Shown piece by piece: positions 8,627 through 16,944 of a DNA stretch of 64,000 nt. The notes below the pieces were generated by a model. The model searched no databases. It had not been told where the DNA came from and saw only the letters and a list, made by a program, of their open reading frames with translations. Positions within the stretch are counted from its first letter, which is position 1. Each line of letters opens with the position of its first letter. The position numbers were made by a program, and so were the translations under genes. This DNA is from CAZNNH01 sp964574335 (lineage in GTDB: Bacteria; Acidobacteriota; Vicinamibacteria; Fen-336). The stretch is taken from positions 13,899 through 77,898 of the forward strand of contig CAZNNH010000010.1 of NCBI GenBank assembly GCA_964574335.1, given 5' to 3'.

Positions 8627-11600
8627 TCATGCGCCCACCCCTCCGGCCACGGGTCTCTCGGCGCCGCGCAGGATACGTCCCACCAGCCGCTGAAAATCCT
8701 CGAACAGGGAGTAGAGGACGGGCACGTACACCATCGTCAGGAAGGTCGAGACCAGCAGCCCTCCGATGGCCACGACGGCGAGTGGCGAAAGACGCTCCAA
8801 GCCAATCGCCCACTCGGCGGCGATCGGCACCATACCCACCGCGGTTCCGACCGCCGTCATCAGGATCGGGCGCGTCCGCACCCGCACCGAGCCCACGAGG
8901 GCGTCGAGGGTGCTCTGGCCGCGGCCGCGCGCCTCGGCGATGAAGTCGATCAGCAAGATCGAGTTCTTCACCACGATCCCGGCCAACAGGATCATCCCCA
9001 TGAAGGACGGCATGCAGCCGTGCTTGCCGGCCAGCAACATGCTCCAGGCGGCGCCGATCAGCGCCAGGGGAATGGCCGACATGATGGTCAGCGGGTGAAC
9101 CCACGAGCGGAAAGCGGGCACCAGCGAGAAGTAGAGCAGGACAAGCCCAAGGGCAAGCGCCTGGGCGAGCTGGCCGAAGGACTCGTTCATCTGCTTGGTC
9201 TCGCCCTCGTTCCTGATCGTGTAGCCAGCCGGCAGCTCGATCCCGGCGAGGGCCGCCTCCACGTCCTCCTGGAGGTGCGAGATCGGCCGCCTCGAACGGA
9301 AGGCCTGGACGTCCAGCGTCCGCTCGAGGCCCTGGCGGGTGACCATGGCCGGGGCGCGCTGGCTCTCCAGCTTGCCGAGCTGCTCGAGCGGCACCGGACC
9401 ACGCGGCGTCAGGATGGTGTAGCTCCCGATCTGCGCCGCCGCCCGCCGGCCCGCCGCGGGAAGCTGCACCCAGATGGGGAGGCCGTCCTCGTTCGGGACC
9501 CGCAGCGTGGAGCCGGGCAGCCCACGAACGGCACCCTGGAGCTGAGCGGCCACGGCGGCCGGCGAGACCTGGTAGAGGGCCAGCTTATCGGGGTCGGCGC
9601 GGAAGCGGAGCTCGCTTCCGTCGAGGGTCCATGACCGCGACACCGACGTCAGCCCCCGACCCCGCGCCCTGAGCCGACGCTCGACCTCGGCACCCAGGCG
9701 GTCCAGCGTGGCCAGGTCCGGCCCGGAGATCATCACGTCGACCGGGGCCCGGATCGTGGAGAGCGGCGTGGCCCCGAAGTCGAAGACGTCCACGCTGCGC
9801 AGTCCCGGCACGCGCCCGAATCGAGCGCGCAGGTCGGCCTCGATCTCCCAGATGGACGCCTTGCGGTGAAAGCGGTCCACGAGGTGCACGGTCATCTGCC
9901 CCTGCTGCGCCAGCCTCCCGGCCCCGAACGAGATCACCGCCGGCTCCGAGCCGATCACGGACGAGACGGACGTGACCTCCCGCCGTTCCCTGACCTCCTG
10001 CTCCAGGCGCGCCAGCGTCGCCTCGGTGGCGGCGAGCGACGTGTTGGCGTCCGTCTCGAAGTTGACCTTCACGATGCCGCTGTCCATGGGGGGCATCAGG
10101 TTCCGCCCGACCAGCGGCATCTGAGCCGCAGAGACCAAGAGCAGAACGATGCCCGCGAGGACGAACCAGCCACGGTGACCGAGCGCGAGCGCCGTCAGGC
10201 GAACGTAGAAGTCCCGTATCGGCTCCACCACCGCACCGTCGAAGCGACGGACGAGGCCCTCGAAGCGGTTCCGCCCTTGGCCCGCTGCGCGACGCAGGAT
10301 GAAGGGCGCGAGCAGCGGGATGATCGTGACCGAGACCACGTAGGACGCGGCCAGCGCGATCGAGAGGGTGACGGCCAGCGGCCGGAGCACGGTCTGCACG
10401 TAGCCGCCGATGAAGATGATCGGGATCAGGACCATGATCGTGGCGTAGGTTCCGGCGAAGATGGCCAGCATCACCTCCTGGGTCCCGCCGACCACCGCGC
10501 TGCGCAAGTCGCGACCTTCCTCGTGGTAGTGCCGCTCGATGTTCTCGAGGACCACGATCGCGTCGTCCAGGAGCATGCCCACCGCCACGATCACCGCCGT
10601 CAGCGTGACCATGTCGAGCTCGTACCCGATCAACCAGACTGCGGCGAAGGTGAGCAGGTACGTGAACGGAATCGACACCGCGGCCAGGCTCATCCCCCGC
10701 CAGTCGGCCAGGAACAGGAAGATCACCAGGACGGTCATGATGACGGCGTCCCGCAGGGCGTCGAGCATGTTGCCCACGCCAAGATGGATGAGCTCCCCCT
10801 GGGTATCCGGCACCGAGAAGCTGAGGCCCGGGTAGCTCGCCTCCAGCTCCGGGAGGACGCCAGCCACGCCGGCGATCGTGCGCAGGGCGTTGCCCGACGC
10901 CGCACGCTGCACGTTCATGGCGATCGCGGCCTCCCCGTTCGCGTGATACGCGCTCTGCGGCTCGAGGCTCCCGGGCCGTACCGAGGCCACGTCGCGGAGG
11001 TAGACCACGCCGCCCGGCCGCTGAGCCACCGGGATCGCGGCCACGTCGGCCCCGCTGGTGAACTGGCCGACACGCTTCAGCAGGATCTGCCCGCCGGAAC
11101 CCACCACCAGGCCGATCGGCTGGTTCGCGTTGAAGGCGACCAGCGCCTGCCGGACGTCGCCCGGGGTCAGCCGGTATCGTTCCAGGGCGTCACGGTCCAG
11201 CTCGACGCGCACCACCGGCTGATGGCCCCCGAATACCTCGACGTTGGCGACCTCGGGCAGTCGCAGCAGCCGCTCCTTGATGGCGTTGTCCGCCATCTCG
11301 CGCACCATCGCCAGGTCGAGCGGCGAGCCCGGCCGCGGGCGGAGCGCCAGCGTCAGGACGGCCGGCGTCGCCGAGGAGACCTTGAAGACCATCGGCGGCC
11401 GGGTGCTCTCCGGGAGCAGGGCCCGGATCTTCTGAAGGCCGTTGGCCACGTCGGTGGCCGCCGCCTCCAACCCCTTGGCGTACTCGAACTCCACCGAGAC
11501 CGACGAGACCTCGTCCTTGCTGACGGAGGCCACGCGCCGCACCTGCTCGATCCCCGACAGCTCCTTCTCGATGGTGCGCGTGACCTCGGCTTCCACGTCC

Positions 11601-11788
11601 TGGGCCGAGGCTCCCGGGAAGACGGTCACCACCGCGACCTGCGGCCGCTCCGAATCGGGGAACAGGTTGACGGGCATGTGGCGGTACCCGACGAGGCCCA
11701 CGACCGCGGCCAGCAACGCCAAGGAGGTGACCAGGTGCGGCCTGCGCAGGTAGCGTTCGACCAGTGAGGCCGGCGGCGGGGGCGTCAT
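8627..11788 (-). CDS. RND efflux transporter permease (AcrB/MexB-like inner-membrane pump)
   Basis: 1053 aa, normal length for an HAE/HME-type RND pump. After the N-terminal TM helix come the porter domains (NLFPDSERPQVAVVTVFPGAS; TRTIEKELSGIEQVRRV). The TM4 block TAVIVAVGMLLDDAIVVLENIERH contains the paired aspartates of the proton relay and is typical of proton-driven RND pumps. A second half repeats the architecture, ending in GGLLVSTFLTMVYVPVLY. It exports small molecules through the adaptor and TolC encoded upstream. The ATG overlaps the adaptor's stop as ATGA, indicating translational coupling. Substrate unknown. Confidence 0.93.
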   Translation of the reverse strand: MTPPPPASLVERYLRRPHLVTSLALLAAVVGLVGYRHMPVNLFPDSERPQVAVVTVFPGASAQDVEAEVTRTIEKELSGIEQVRRVASVSKDEVSSVSVEFEYAKGLEAAATDVANGLQKIRALLPESTRPPMVFKVSSATPAVLTLALRPRPGSPLDLAMVREMADNAIKERLLRLPEVANVEVFGGHQPVVRVELDRDALERYRLTPGDVRQALVAFNANQPIGLVVGSGGQILLKRVGQFTSGADVAAIPVAQRPGGVVYLRDVASVRPGSLEPQSAYHANGEAAIAMNVQRAASGNALRTIAGVAGVLPELEASYPGLSFSVPDTQGELIHLGVGNMLDALRDAVIMTVLVIFLFLADWRGMSLAAVSIPFTYLLTFAAVWLIGYELDMVTLTAVIVAVGMLLDDAIVVLENIERHYHEEGRDLRSAVVGGTQEVMLAIFAGTYATIMVLIPIIFIGGYVQTVLRPLAVTLSIALAASYVVSVTIIPLLAPFILRRAAGQGRNRFEGLVRRFDGAVVEPIRDFYVRLTALALGHRGWFVLAGIVLLLVSAAQMPLVGRNLMPPMDSGIVKVNFETDANTSLAATEATLARLEQEVRERREVTSVSSVIGSEPAVISFGAGRLAQQGQMTVHLVDRFHRKASIWEIEADLRARFGRVPGLRSVDVFDFGATPLSTIRAPVDVMISGPDLATLDRLGAEVERRLRARGRGLTSVSRSWTLDGSELRFRADPDKLALYQVSPAAVAAQLQGAVRGLPGSTLRVPNEDGLPIWVQLPAAGRRAAAQIGSYTILTPRGPVPLEQLGKLESQRAPAMVTRQGLERTLDVQAFRSRRPISHLQEDVEAALAGIELPAGYTIRNEGETKQMNESFGQLAQALALGLVLLYFSLVPAFRSWVHPLTIMSAIPLALIGAAWSMLLAGKHGCMPSFMGMILLAGIVVKNSILLIDFIAEARGRGQSTLDALVGSVRVRTRPILMTAVGTAVGMVPIAAEWAIGLERLSPLAVVAIGGLLVSTFLTMVYVPVLYSLFEDFQRLVGRILRGAERPVAGGVGA

Positions 11789-12882
11789 CGACGTCCCCCC
11801 GCGACGACCGCCACCGGCGCCCCTTCGGCCAGGGTCATCAGCCGCGCCGGCTGAGCGACGATCACCTGCTCGCCCGCCTGCAAACGGCCCGTGACCACGG
11901 CCTCCGCTTGCGACCGGCTGGCGACCCGCACCGAGATCGGGTGAGCGCACCCGTCGCTGGCGCGGAACACGAAGGTGCCCGACTCACCCTCGAGCAGCGC
12001 CCGGCTCGGCACCACCCAGCCGGAGGCGGAGCCGACCTGGACATCGACGCCGAGAGTGGCTCCGGAGACCAGGCCGGCCGGTGGCTCAGCCAAGTCCGCC
12101 TCCACCGTGACGAGGTGTGAGGCGTCCATGGCTGGGAAGACGCGCGTCACGCGACCCTCGACCTGGCCCCCGGCGGTGGCGAGAGAAAGGGGTTGGCCGA
12201 CGGCAACGCCCGTGAGCATCTCGGCAGGCAGCTTGACGCGCACGCGCACGCCGCTTCCGCGGACGAGCGCCAGGAGCGGCTTGCCCGGAACGGCCAGATC
12301 GCCGGAGTCCACGTCGCGACGCGCGACCACTCCATCGAAAGGGGCCTCGATCGTGGCGTATGCCCGCCGGCGTCGCGCCGCATCGAGGGCCTGGCGGGCC
12401 TCCAGGAGGCGTGACTCGGCCGCGGCATCGCCGGCGCGCGAGCGGTCCCAGTCCTCCTGGGAGATTGCCTTCGCGTCGAAGAGGATGTGGTCGCGGGCGG
12501 AGATGCCTTCCTGGGTGGTGAACGCGACCTCCGCGGAGGAGACGCCGGCGGCGGTCGCCCGCACCGCGGTCTCCAGCTCCCCCGCCTCGAGACGGACCAG
12601 AACCTGGCCACGGCGGACGCGGTCCCCTTCGCGAACCGTGACGCTCGTCACCGGCGCGAGGATCCGCGACGAGAGCAAGGCCTCCTCGGCACCCGACACC
12701 TCGCCGAGGAAGTGGCGCGTCTCGGCGACCACGCCTCGCTTCACCAGCGCCACCTCCACCGCGGGCGCCAGCGAGGCCAGCGGCTTGGCCCCGGCCTTCT
12801 CCCTCGCGCGCTTTGCCCGCACCGCCGCCAGACCCACGACCAGCAGGCCGACCAACAGCCCCACGACCCACTTGCGCCTCAT
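11785..12882 (-). CDS. RND efflux periplasmic adaptor (membrane fusion protein)
   Basis: 365 aa. N-terminal anchor or signal (WVVGLLVGLLVVGLAAV), then the lipoyl/barrel-sandwich halves (VREGDRVRRGQVLVRLEAGELE and ATIEAPFDGVVARRDVDSGDLAVPGKPLLALV) flanking an alpha-hairpin, and beta-barrel and membrane-proximal domains. It links the inner-membrane pump to TolC. An AAGGAGG site precedes the ATG at 12882. It overlaps both neighbours by ATGA, in the order tolC-like, adaptor, pump. Confidence 0.92.
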   Translation of the reverse strand: MRRKWVVGLLVGLLVVGLAAVRAKRAREKAGAKPLASLAPAVEVALVKRGVVAETRHFLGEVSGAEEALLSSRILAPVTSVTVREGDRVRRGQVLVRLEAGELETAVRATAAGVSSAEVAFTTQEGISARDHILFDAKAISQEDWDRSRAGDAAAESRLLEARQALDAARRRRAYATIEAPFDGVVARRDVDSGDLAVPGKPLLALVRGSGVRVRVKLPAEMLTGVAVGQPLSLATAGGQVEGRVTRVFPAMDASHLVTVEADLAEPPAGLVSGATLGVDVQVGSASGWVVPSRALLEGESGTFVFRASDGCAHPISVRVASRSQAEAVVTGRLQAGEQVIVAQPARLMTLAEGAPVAVVAGGRR

Positions 12883-14270
12883 GGCACGACCTCCTTTTCG
12901 CACACGCTGCTGATCCGGGCCGCCGCGACCACCCCCTCCCCGCGCGCCTGAACCAGGGCGCCGTCTGCCGACAGCTCCCGCGCTCGGGCGCGAAGCAGAT
13001 CGTCGATGGTCCCGGCGCCGGAGTCGTAGCGAACCTGCTCGATGCGCGCCGCCTCCCTGGCTGCGGCGACACCGGCCTCGGCCGCTTCCAGCTCCGTGCG
13101 GGCGGCGTCCCAACGCGCCTGCGCTTCGACCAGCCGGGCCTCCTGGTCGAGGCGGGCTCGGGTGAGGGCGCTGTCTGCCGCCCCTTCTCCGTGGCGCGCC
13201 GCGGCCAGCTCCGCTCCGCGGCCCCCCCCTGTGAAGACCGGCATCGCCACGCCGACGGAGACGTCCCAGGTGTTGAAGGGGGCGGCCACGGAGGGCGCAT
13301 CGCTGCGCAGGTAGCTGGCGCGCGCGGCGAGGCTCGGCAGAAACGCCGCCCGGGCGATCCTGGTCGCCTGGTGCGCCTGCTCGGCCGCCAGCGACGCCCG
13401 CCGGACCGGCGAAGCCGCCAGGGCGAGCGCGCGCTGGTCCTCATGGCTCGTCGCCGGCGACGGCGGCTGGTTCGGAAGCGGCTCCAGGCGAAGCGCGCCC
13501 GCCGGGTCCCGTGCCAGGAGCGCCAGGAGCAGCGCGCGGACGCGCGCCGCGTTCGCCTGAACGTCCGCTCGGCGCGCTCGCGCCCCGGCGATCTCGTCGG
13601 CCATCTTCAGAAGGTCCAGCTCCGGACGCTTCCCCACCTGGACCGCCAGGGCCAGCCTTCGTCGCGTCTGCTCGAGCGCGGCCAGGTTCGCATCGATGGC
13701 CCGCCCGAGCGCCTCCAGGGTCTGCCCCGAAGCGTAGAGCGACGTGGCGTTGAACCGCGTCTGCCAGCGGCCGCCTTCCAGGAGCGCCGCCGCCTGATCG
13801 GCCTGAAGCGCAGCCACGGCGACCGAGGCGGAGAGGCGGCCCCCGAGGTACAGCGGCACCTGGAAGGTCAGGCCGTATCGCCACTGGTTGCGGTCGAAGG
13901 GCAGACCGGCGATTCCGGCGGCCAGGAGCTGCCGCGCGATGGGCCGCACGATCTGGTCGTCCTGGTAGTGCGAGTAGCCCGCGACCGCGTCGACCTCGCC
14001 GAAGCGTGTGCGCCGAACCGCCTTCGCCTTCGAGCGCGCCTGCTGCTCCTGCTGGGCGGCGACCTGAAGCGCCGGTGCGTGCGCCAGCGCCTCTGCAACG
14101 GCCTCCTTCAGCGTCAGCGTCAGGGTCTCGCGCGCGCCCGCTGGCGTCGCCGGGGCCTCCTCCGCTGGCGCCGCAGGGCTCGCCGCAATGCTGGCGACGA
14201 TGACGGCTGCCGCCACGACGCCGCTCGAGTGTGGAGGGTTCCTGGTCGATTCTCTGTTTGCGATCCTCAT
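12879..14270 (-). CDS. TolC-family outer-membrane efflux protein
   Basis: 463 aa. Signal-peptide-like N-terminus, then two repeats of the outer-membrane efflux protein fold. LTLKEAVAEALAHAPALQVA opens the first repeat; the coiled alpha-barrel segments are rich in Ala/Gln/Arg heptads; VGVAMPVFTGGGRGAELAAAR and VRYDSGAGTIDDLLRAR are the typical second-repeat motifs. It forms the outer-membrane exit duct for the adaptor and pump that follow. It is the first gene of the operon; its stop overlaps the adaptor's start (ATGA). The Shine-Dalgarno before its ATG is weak. Confidence 0.9.
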   Translation of the reverse strand: MRIANRESTRNPPHSSGVVAAAVIVASIAASPAAPAEEAPATPAGARETLTLTLKEAVAEALAHAPALQVAAQQEQQARSKAKAVRRTRFGEVDAVAGYSHYQDDQIVRPIARQLLAAGIAGLPFDRNQWRYGLTFQVPLYLGGRLSASVAVAALQADQAAALLEGGRWQTRFNATSLYASGQTLEALGRAIDANLAALEQTRRRLALAVQVGKRPELDLLKMADEIAGARARRADVQANAARVRALLLALLARDPAGALRLEPLPNQPPSPATSHEDQRALALAASPVRRASLAAEQAHQATRIARAAFLPSLAARASYLRSDAPSVAAPFNTWDVSVGVAMPVFTGGGRGAELAAARHGEGAADSALTRARLDQEARLVEAQARWDAARTELEAAEAGVAAAREAARIEQVRYDSGAGTIDDLLRARARELSADGALVQARGEGVVAAARISSVCEKEVVP

Positions 14271-14479
14271 GACCAGAAGCTAGGGGCGATCCCCATCTCC
14301 GGCATTGACCGCCGTCAATCCCGCATCGATATGGCGAAGATCGAGAAAGGGCGAAGCGAGAGCCGCCTCGAGCTCGACCTCGGCTACCGGGACGACAGCG
14401 TCGACCACCCCAGGAGCCGCGTCACGGCGTCAGTCTGCCAGCGCCTCGAGAGGCGACCTTGACAGCGGAACCGGCATGC

Positions 14480-14490
14480 CTACAATGTAG
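14480..14490 (+). promoter_or_regulatory. Candidate PadR operator
   Basis: CTACAATGTAG, a 5-bp inverted repeat around a single base, ends two bases before the PadR start codon. PadR-family repressors commonly bind short ATGT/ACAT-type dyads in their own promoters, so autoregulation is likely. Confidence 0.45.
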
Positions 14491-14492
14491 AT

Positions 14493-14822
14493 ATGGCTGA
14501 TCTTCTGGGGGCGTTCGAACAGGCCGTGCTGCTGGCCATCCTTCGACTGGGCGGGGACGCCTACGGACGGGCCATCCTGCACGAGGCTCAAGAGTCGCTC
14601 AGACGCGACGTGTCTGCCGGGGCGGTCTACACCACCCTCGACCGGCTCGAGAAGCGTGGCCTTCTCCGTTCGAGGCTGGCGGAAGGCACGCCCGTCCGCG
14701 GAGGGCGGCCACGCCGCTACTACGCTGTTGCGGCCGAAGGGATACGCGCCCTCAACGACGCCCACCAGACACTGAGTGACATGTGGGGGAGCATCCAATG
14801 GCCGGCAAAGGCCACGCGATAG
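14493..14822 (+). CDS. PadR-family transcriptional regulator
   Basis: 109 aa, the usual size of the short PadR subfamily. Winged-helix sequence LGAFEQAVLLAILRLGGDAYGRAI, the recognition-helix region VSAGAVYTTLDRLEKRGLL and the wing GGRPRRYYAVAAEG are all typical. It overlaps the next gene by 25 bases, so it is cotranscribed with the permease-prefix protein, a pairing well known in Acidobacteriota-type genomes. Probably an autoregulated repressor through the dyad at 14480. Confidence 0.88.
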   Translation: MADLLGAFEQAVLLAILRLGGDAYGRAILHEAQESLRRDVSAGAVYTTLDRLEKRGLLRSRLAEGTPVRGGRPRRYYAVAAEGIRALNDAHQTLSDMWGSIQWPAKATR

Positions 14823-15409
14823 ACGAGCCGGCGGGAGTGCCTCCCCGATGGGTCGAGATCGTCCTCGAGCGAATCCTGGCCGATGCAGATGGGCAGACCG
14901 TGACCGGGGATCTACGTGAGGAATACGCCGAGGCCATCCTCCCGTGCATGGGTCGGCTCAGAGCCGATCTCTGGTACTTGCGCCAGGTGCTGAGTCTGGC
15001 GCCACGAGGTGTGTCGCGGCAGAGCGGCATGCGAGAAGGCCTGTTCTTCGCCTCCGTGGCCACCTTCGGCTGCGGCTGCTGGTTGGCCGTCATGGAATGC
15101 CTGCTGCGGCATCCCGGCTACCTCCTGCGCTCCGCTGTGGACGCTTCGATCGCGCTCGTCCCACTCGCCACCATCGTGGTGCTCTTCCTGAATCTCGGCA
15201 TTCGCGCCGAGCGATGGCTCTGGGCGGGTGCCCTCGCGCTTCTCGGCGTTGCCGTTCGGGCCCTGGTGCACGACGTGCGCTCCACTCACTTCGAGGGGTT
15301 CGTTGTGCTGATCTTTCTGGCGCTCGCGCTGCAGGGCGTCTTCATGCTCTTGTCCCTCGGCAGAGCGGGCCCTCGTCTGTTGGCGGGCGGAGGTGGAGGA
15401 CCCCGTTGA
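14798..15409 (+). CDS. Membrane protein with permease-prefix domain 2, no transporter domain
   Basis: 203 aa. The first ~60 residues (PPRWVEIVLERILAD ... VTGDLREEYAE ... WYLRQVLSLAP) match the permease prefix domain 2 normally found at the N-terminus of MacB/FtsX-type ABC permeases encoded beside PadR regulators. Here it is followed only by about four TM helices (SVATFGCGCWLAVMECLL, SIALVPLATIVVLFLNLGI, LWAGALALLGVAVRAL, GFVVLIFLALALQGVFMLLSL) and no MacB core. It is thus an orphan prefix/TM protein. Start ATG at 14798 with GGGGGAG six bases upstream, inside the PadR gene. Confidence 0.75.
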   Translation: MAGKGHAIDEPAGVPPRWVEIVLERILADADGQTVTGDLREEYAEAILPCMGRLRADLWYLRQVLSLAPRGVSRQSGMREGLFFASVATFGCGCWLAVMECLLRHPGYLLRSAVDASIALVPLATIVVLFLNLGIRAERWLWAGALALLGVAVRALVHDVRSTHFEGFVVLIFLALALQGVFMLLSLGRAGPRLLAGGGGGPR

Positions 15410-16050
15410 CGCAGACGGTGAACCCTCGCCTCGAGCTGTTCTTCCTCTTCTCTGTCCTGGTCTCGGTGATCTGTCTGCTCACAACCGTCGTGCTGACAGC
15501 CCTGAGACGGCACGCTGCCGCGAAGCGTTCGTTGAAGATTCTCGGGGTGGGCTGGGCCCTGTATCTCTCGATCGTCCTGCTCGTGGCCGCCGCCACACCT
15601 CAGCGAGTCGTCCCCGTGGATCAAGACCTCTGCTTCGACGAGCTGTGCTTCGCTGTGGTCAACGCCCAGACGGCCCCCGAATTGGGTCCGGGCAGCCAGC
15701 CCCTGCGGGCCAAAGGCCTCTTCTACATCGTCACCGTGCGCGCGAGCAGCCATGCCCGCGGCCGAGCCCAGAGCGAGCAAGGCCTCCATGCCCAGCTCTG
15801 GTCGCCGCGCCGTCGATACCAGGTCTCGCCCGCTGGACAAAGGGCCTGGAATGGGACACACGCCGAGAACGTGCCGCTGACCACTCGTCTGCGGCCCGGC
15901 CAGAGTGTGCTCAGCGATCAGGTATTCGACGTAGACGGACCCGCCGAAGGTCTTGGCCTGGTCCTGAGCAACGGGTTCACGCCGGGCTACTTCGTGATCG
16001 GAGAGTCCCCGCTCCTCCACGAGCCGACGATCTTGCGCCTGTCTCGATGA
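15406..16050 (+). CDS. Membrane-anchored protein of unknown function (TTG start)
   Basis: 214 aa. Two N-terminal TM helices (LELFFLFSVLVSVICLLTTVVL; LGVGWALYLSIVLLVAAA) precede an extracytoplasmic beta-rich domain containing DQDLCFDELCFAV, a possible disulfide pair. The domain resembles the generic DUF4352-like accessory folds, but I cannot assign it. The start is a TTG overlapping the previous stop (TTGA) with GGAGGTGGAGG upstream at good spacing; the in-frame GTG four codons later is the alternative. Third gene of the PadR cluster. Confidence 0.7.
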   Translation: MTQTVNPRLELFFLFSVLVSVICLLTTVVLTALRRHAAAKRSLKILGVGWALYLSIVLLVAAATPQRVVPVDQDLCFDELCFAVVNAQTAPELGPGSQPLRAKGLFYIVTVRASSHARGRAQSEQGLHAQLWSPRRRYQVSPAGQRAWNGTHAENVPLTTRLRPGQSVLSDQVFDVDGPAEGLGLVLSNGFTPGYFVIGESPLLHEPTILRLSR

Positions 16051-16219
16051 CAGCTCCCTCCGGCCGACCGTCCATGACTCACGGCTCGAGTCCGGCCATC
16101 GGCCAGCCGCTATGGGCCTGGCGGAGATCCGGCCTCAGCGAGACGGCAGCGGGCATGGGTGTAACATGGCTGCGCTGGCGGCAGACCGCCAAGGTGCGAT
16201 CCGTGCCAAGGAGCTTCTG

Positions 16220-16729
16220 ATGTCACCTCTTCGACGACACGACGTACGGCTGAGGCCCGCGACGAGAGACGAGATCAAAGCGGTGTGGGACGACCGCTGG
16301 CACGGTCTGGTGGTAGGCCTCAACACCAACTACACACCCGCGGACGTGGAGGGTCTGGCGCTCGTCGACCACCTCGACGACGTCGTTGGGCTGGTCACCT
16401 ACCACGTCGACTGGACGTCGGGCCAGATCGTCACCCTCGACACCATCGTCCGTGGGCGTGGCTTCGGCCGCCGGCTGCTCGAGGACGTCGAGAACAAGTT
16501 CCACAAGCTCGGCCTCAAACGCGCCTGGGCGCTGATGACCAACGACAACCTCCGTGCGGCGGGCCTCTACCTGTCCAGGGGCTACCGGCTGGTCCGGGTC
16601 CACCTCGACGCGGTCGACCAGGTCCGCGAGCACAAGCCGAAGTTGCCGGAGAGGGGCTACGAAGGCATCCCGATCCGCGACCTCTGGGAGTTCGAGAAGA
16701 TGGGGCCTCTCGGGGTGCCGGTGCCCTGA
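16220..16729 (+). CDS. GNAT-family N-acetyltransferase
   Basis: 169 aa. GNAT fold with the acetyl-CoA pyrophosphate-binding motif A written as VRGRGFGRRLLEDVE (the R/Q-x-x-G-x-G/A pattern), and motif B NDNLRAAGLYLSRGYRLVRVH near the C-terminus. Substrate unknown. The start is set by AAGGAG six bases before the ATG at 16220. The last 20 bases fall inside the 55-bp repeat that flanks the assembly gap. Confidence 0.85.
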   Translation: MSPLRRHDVRLRPATRDEIKAVWDDRWHGLVVGLNTNYTPADVEGLALVDHLDDVVGLVTYHVDWTSGQIVTLDTIVRGRGFGRRLLEDVENKFHKLGLKRAWALMTNDNLRAAGLYLSRGYRLVRVHLDAVDQVREHKPKLPERGYEGIPIRDLWEFEKMGPLGVPVP

Positions 16730-16919
16730 CACACCGGCCGCTCCCAATGACCGCCCTGGGGCGCNNNNNNNNNNNNNNNNNNNNNNNNNNNNNNNNNNNN
16801 NNNNNNNNNNNNNNNNNNNNNNNNNNNNNNNNNNNNNNNNNNNNNNNNNNNNNNNNNNNNNNNNTCGGGGTGCCGGTGCCCTGACACACCGGCCGCTCCC
16901 AATGACCGCCCTGGGGCGC
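16710..16919. repeat. 55-bp direct repeat flanking a 100-N gap (assembly join)
   Basis: Positions 16710-16764 and 16865-16919 are identical over 55 bases and are separated only by 100 N (16765-16864). 55 is a standard de Bruijn k-mer size, so two contigs sharing a terminal k-mer were most likely placed side by side with a placeholder instead of being merged. The real sequence probably holds one copy and no gap. Confidence 0.9.
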
Positions 16920-16944
16920 AAGAGAAGAGCCTCGAGGAACGTCC

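Noticed and set aside
9866..11767. 633-codon open frame opposite the RND pump
   Set aside because: Rich in Arg/His/Asp/Gln repeats, no domain; shadow of the pump gene.
14271..14492. Possible small gene between tolC-like and PadR genes
   Set aside because: A 40-50-residue frame exists but has no start signal or homology; treated as intergenic with the PadR operator.
16285..16884. Frame running through the N gap that ends with GVPVP again
   Set aside because: It only reads the duplicated 55-bp k-mer on each side of the gap; it is an artefact.
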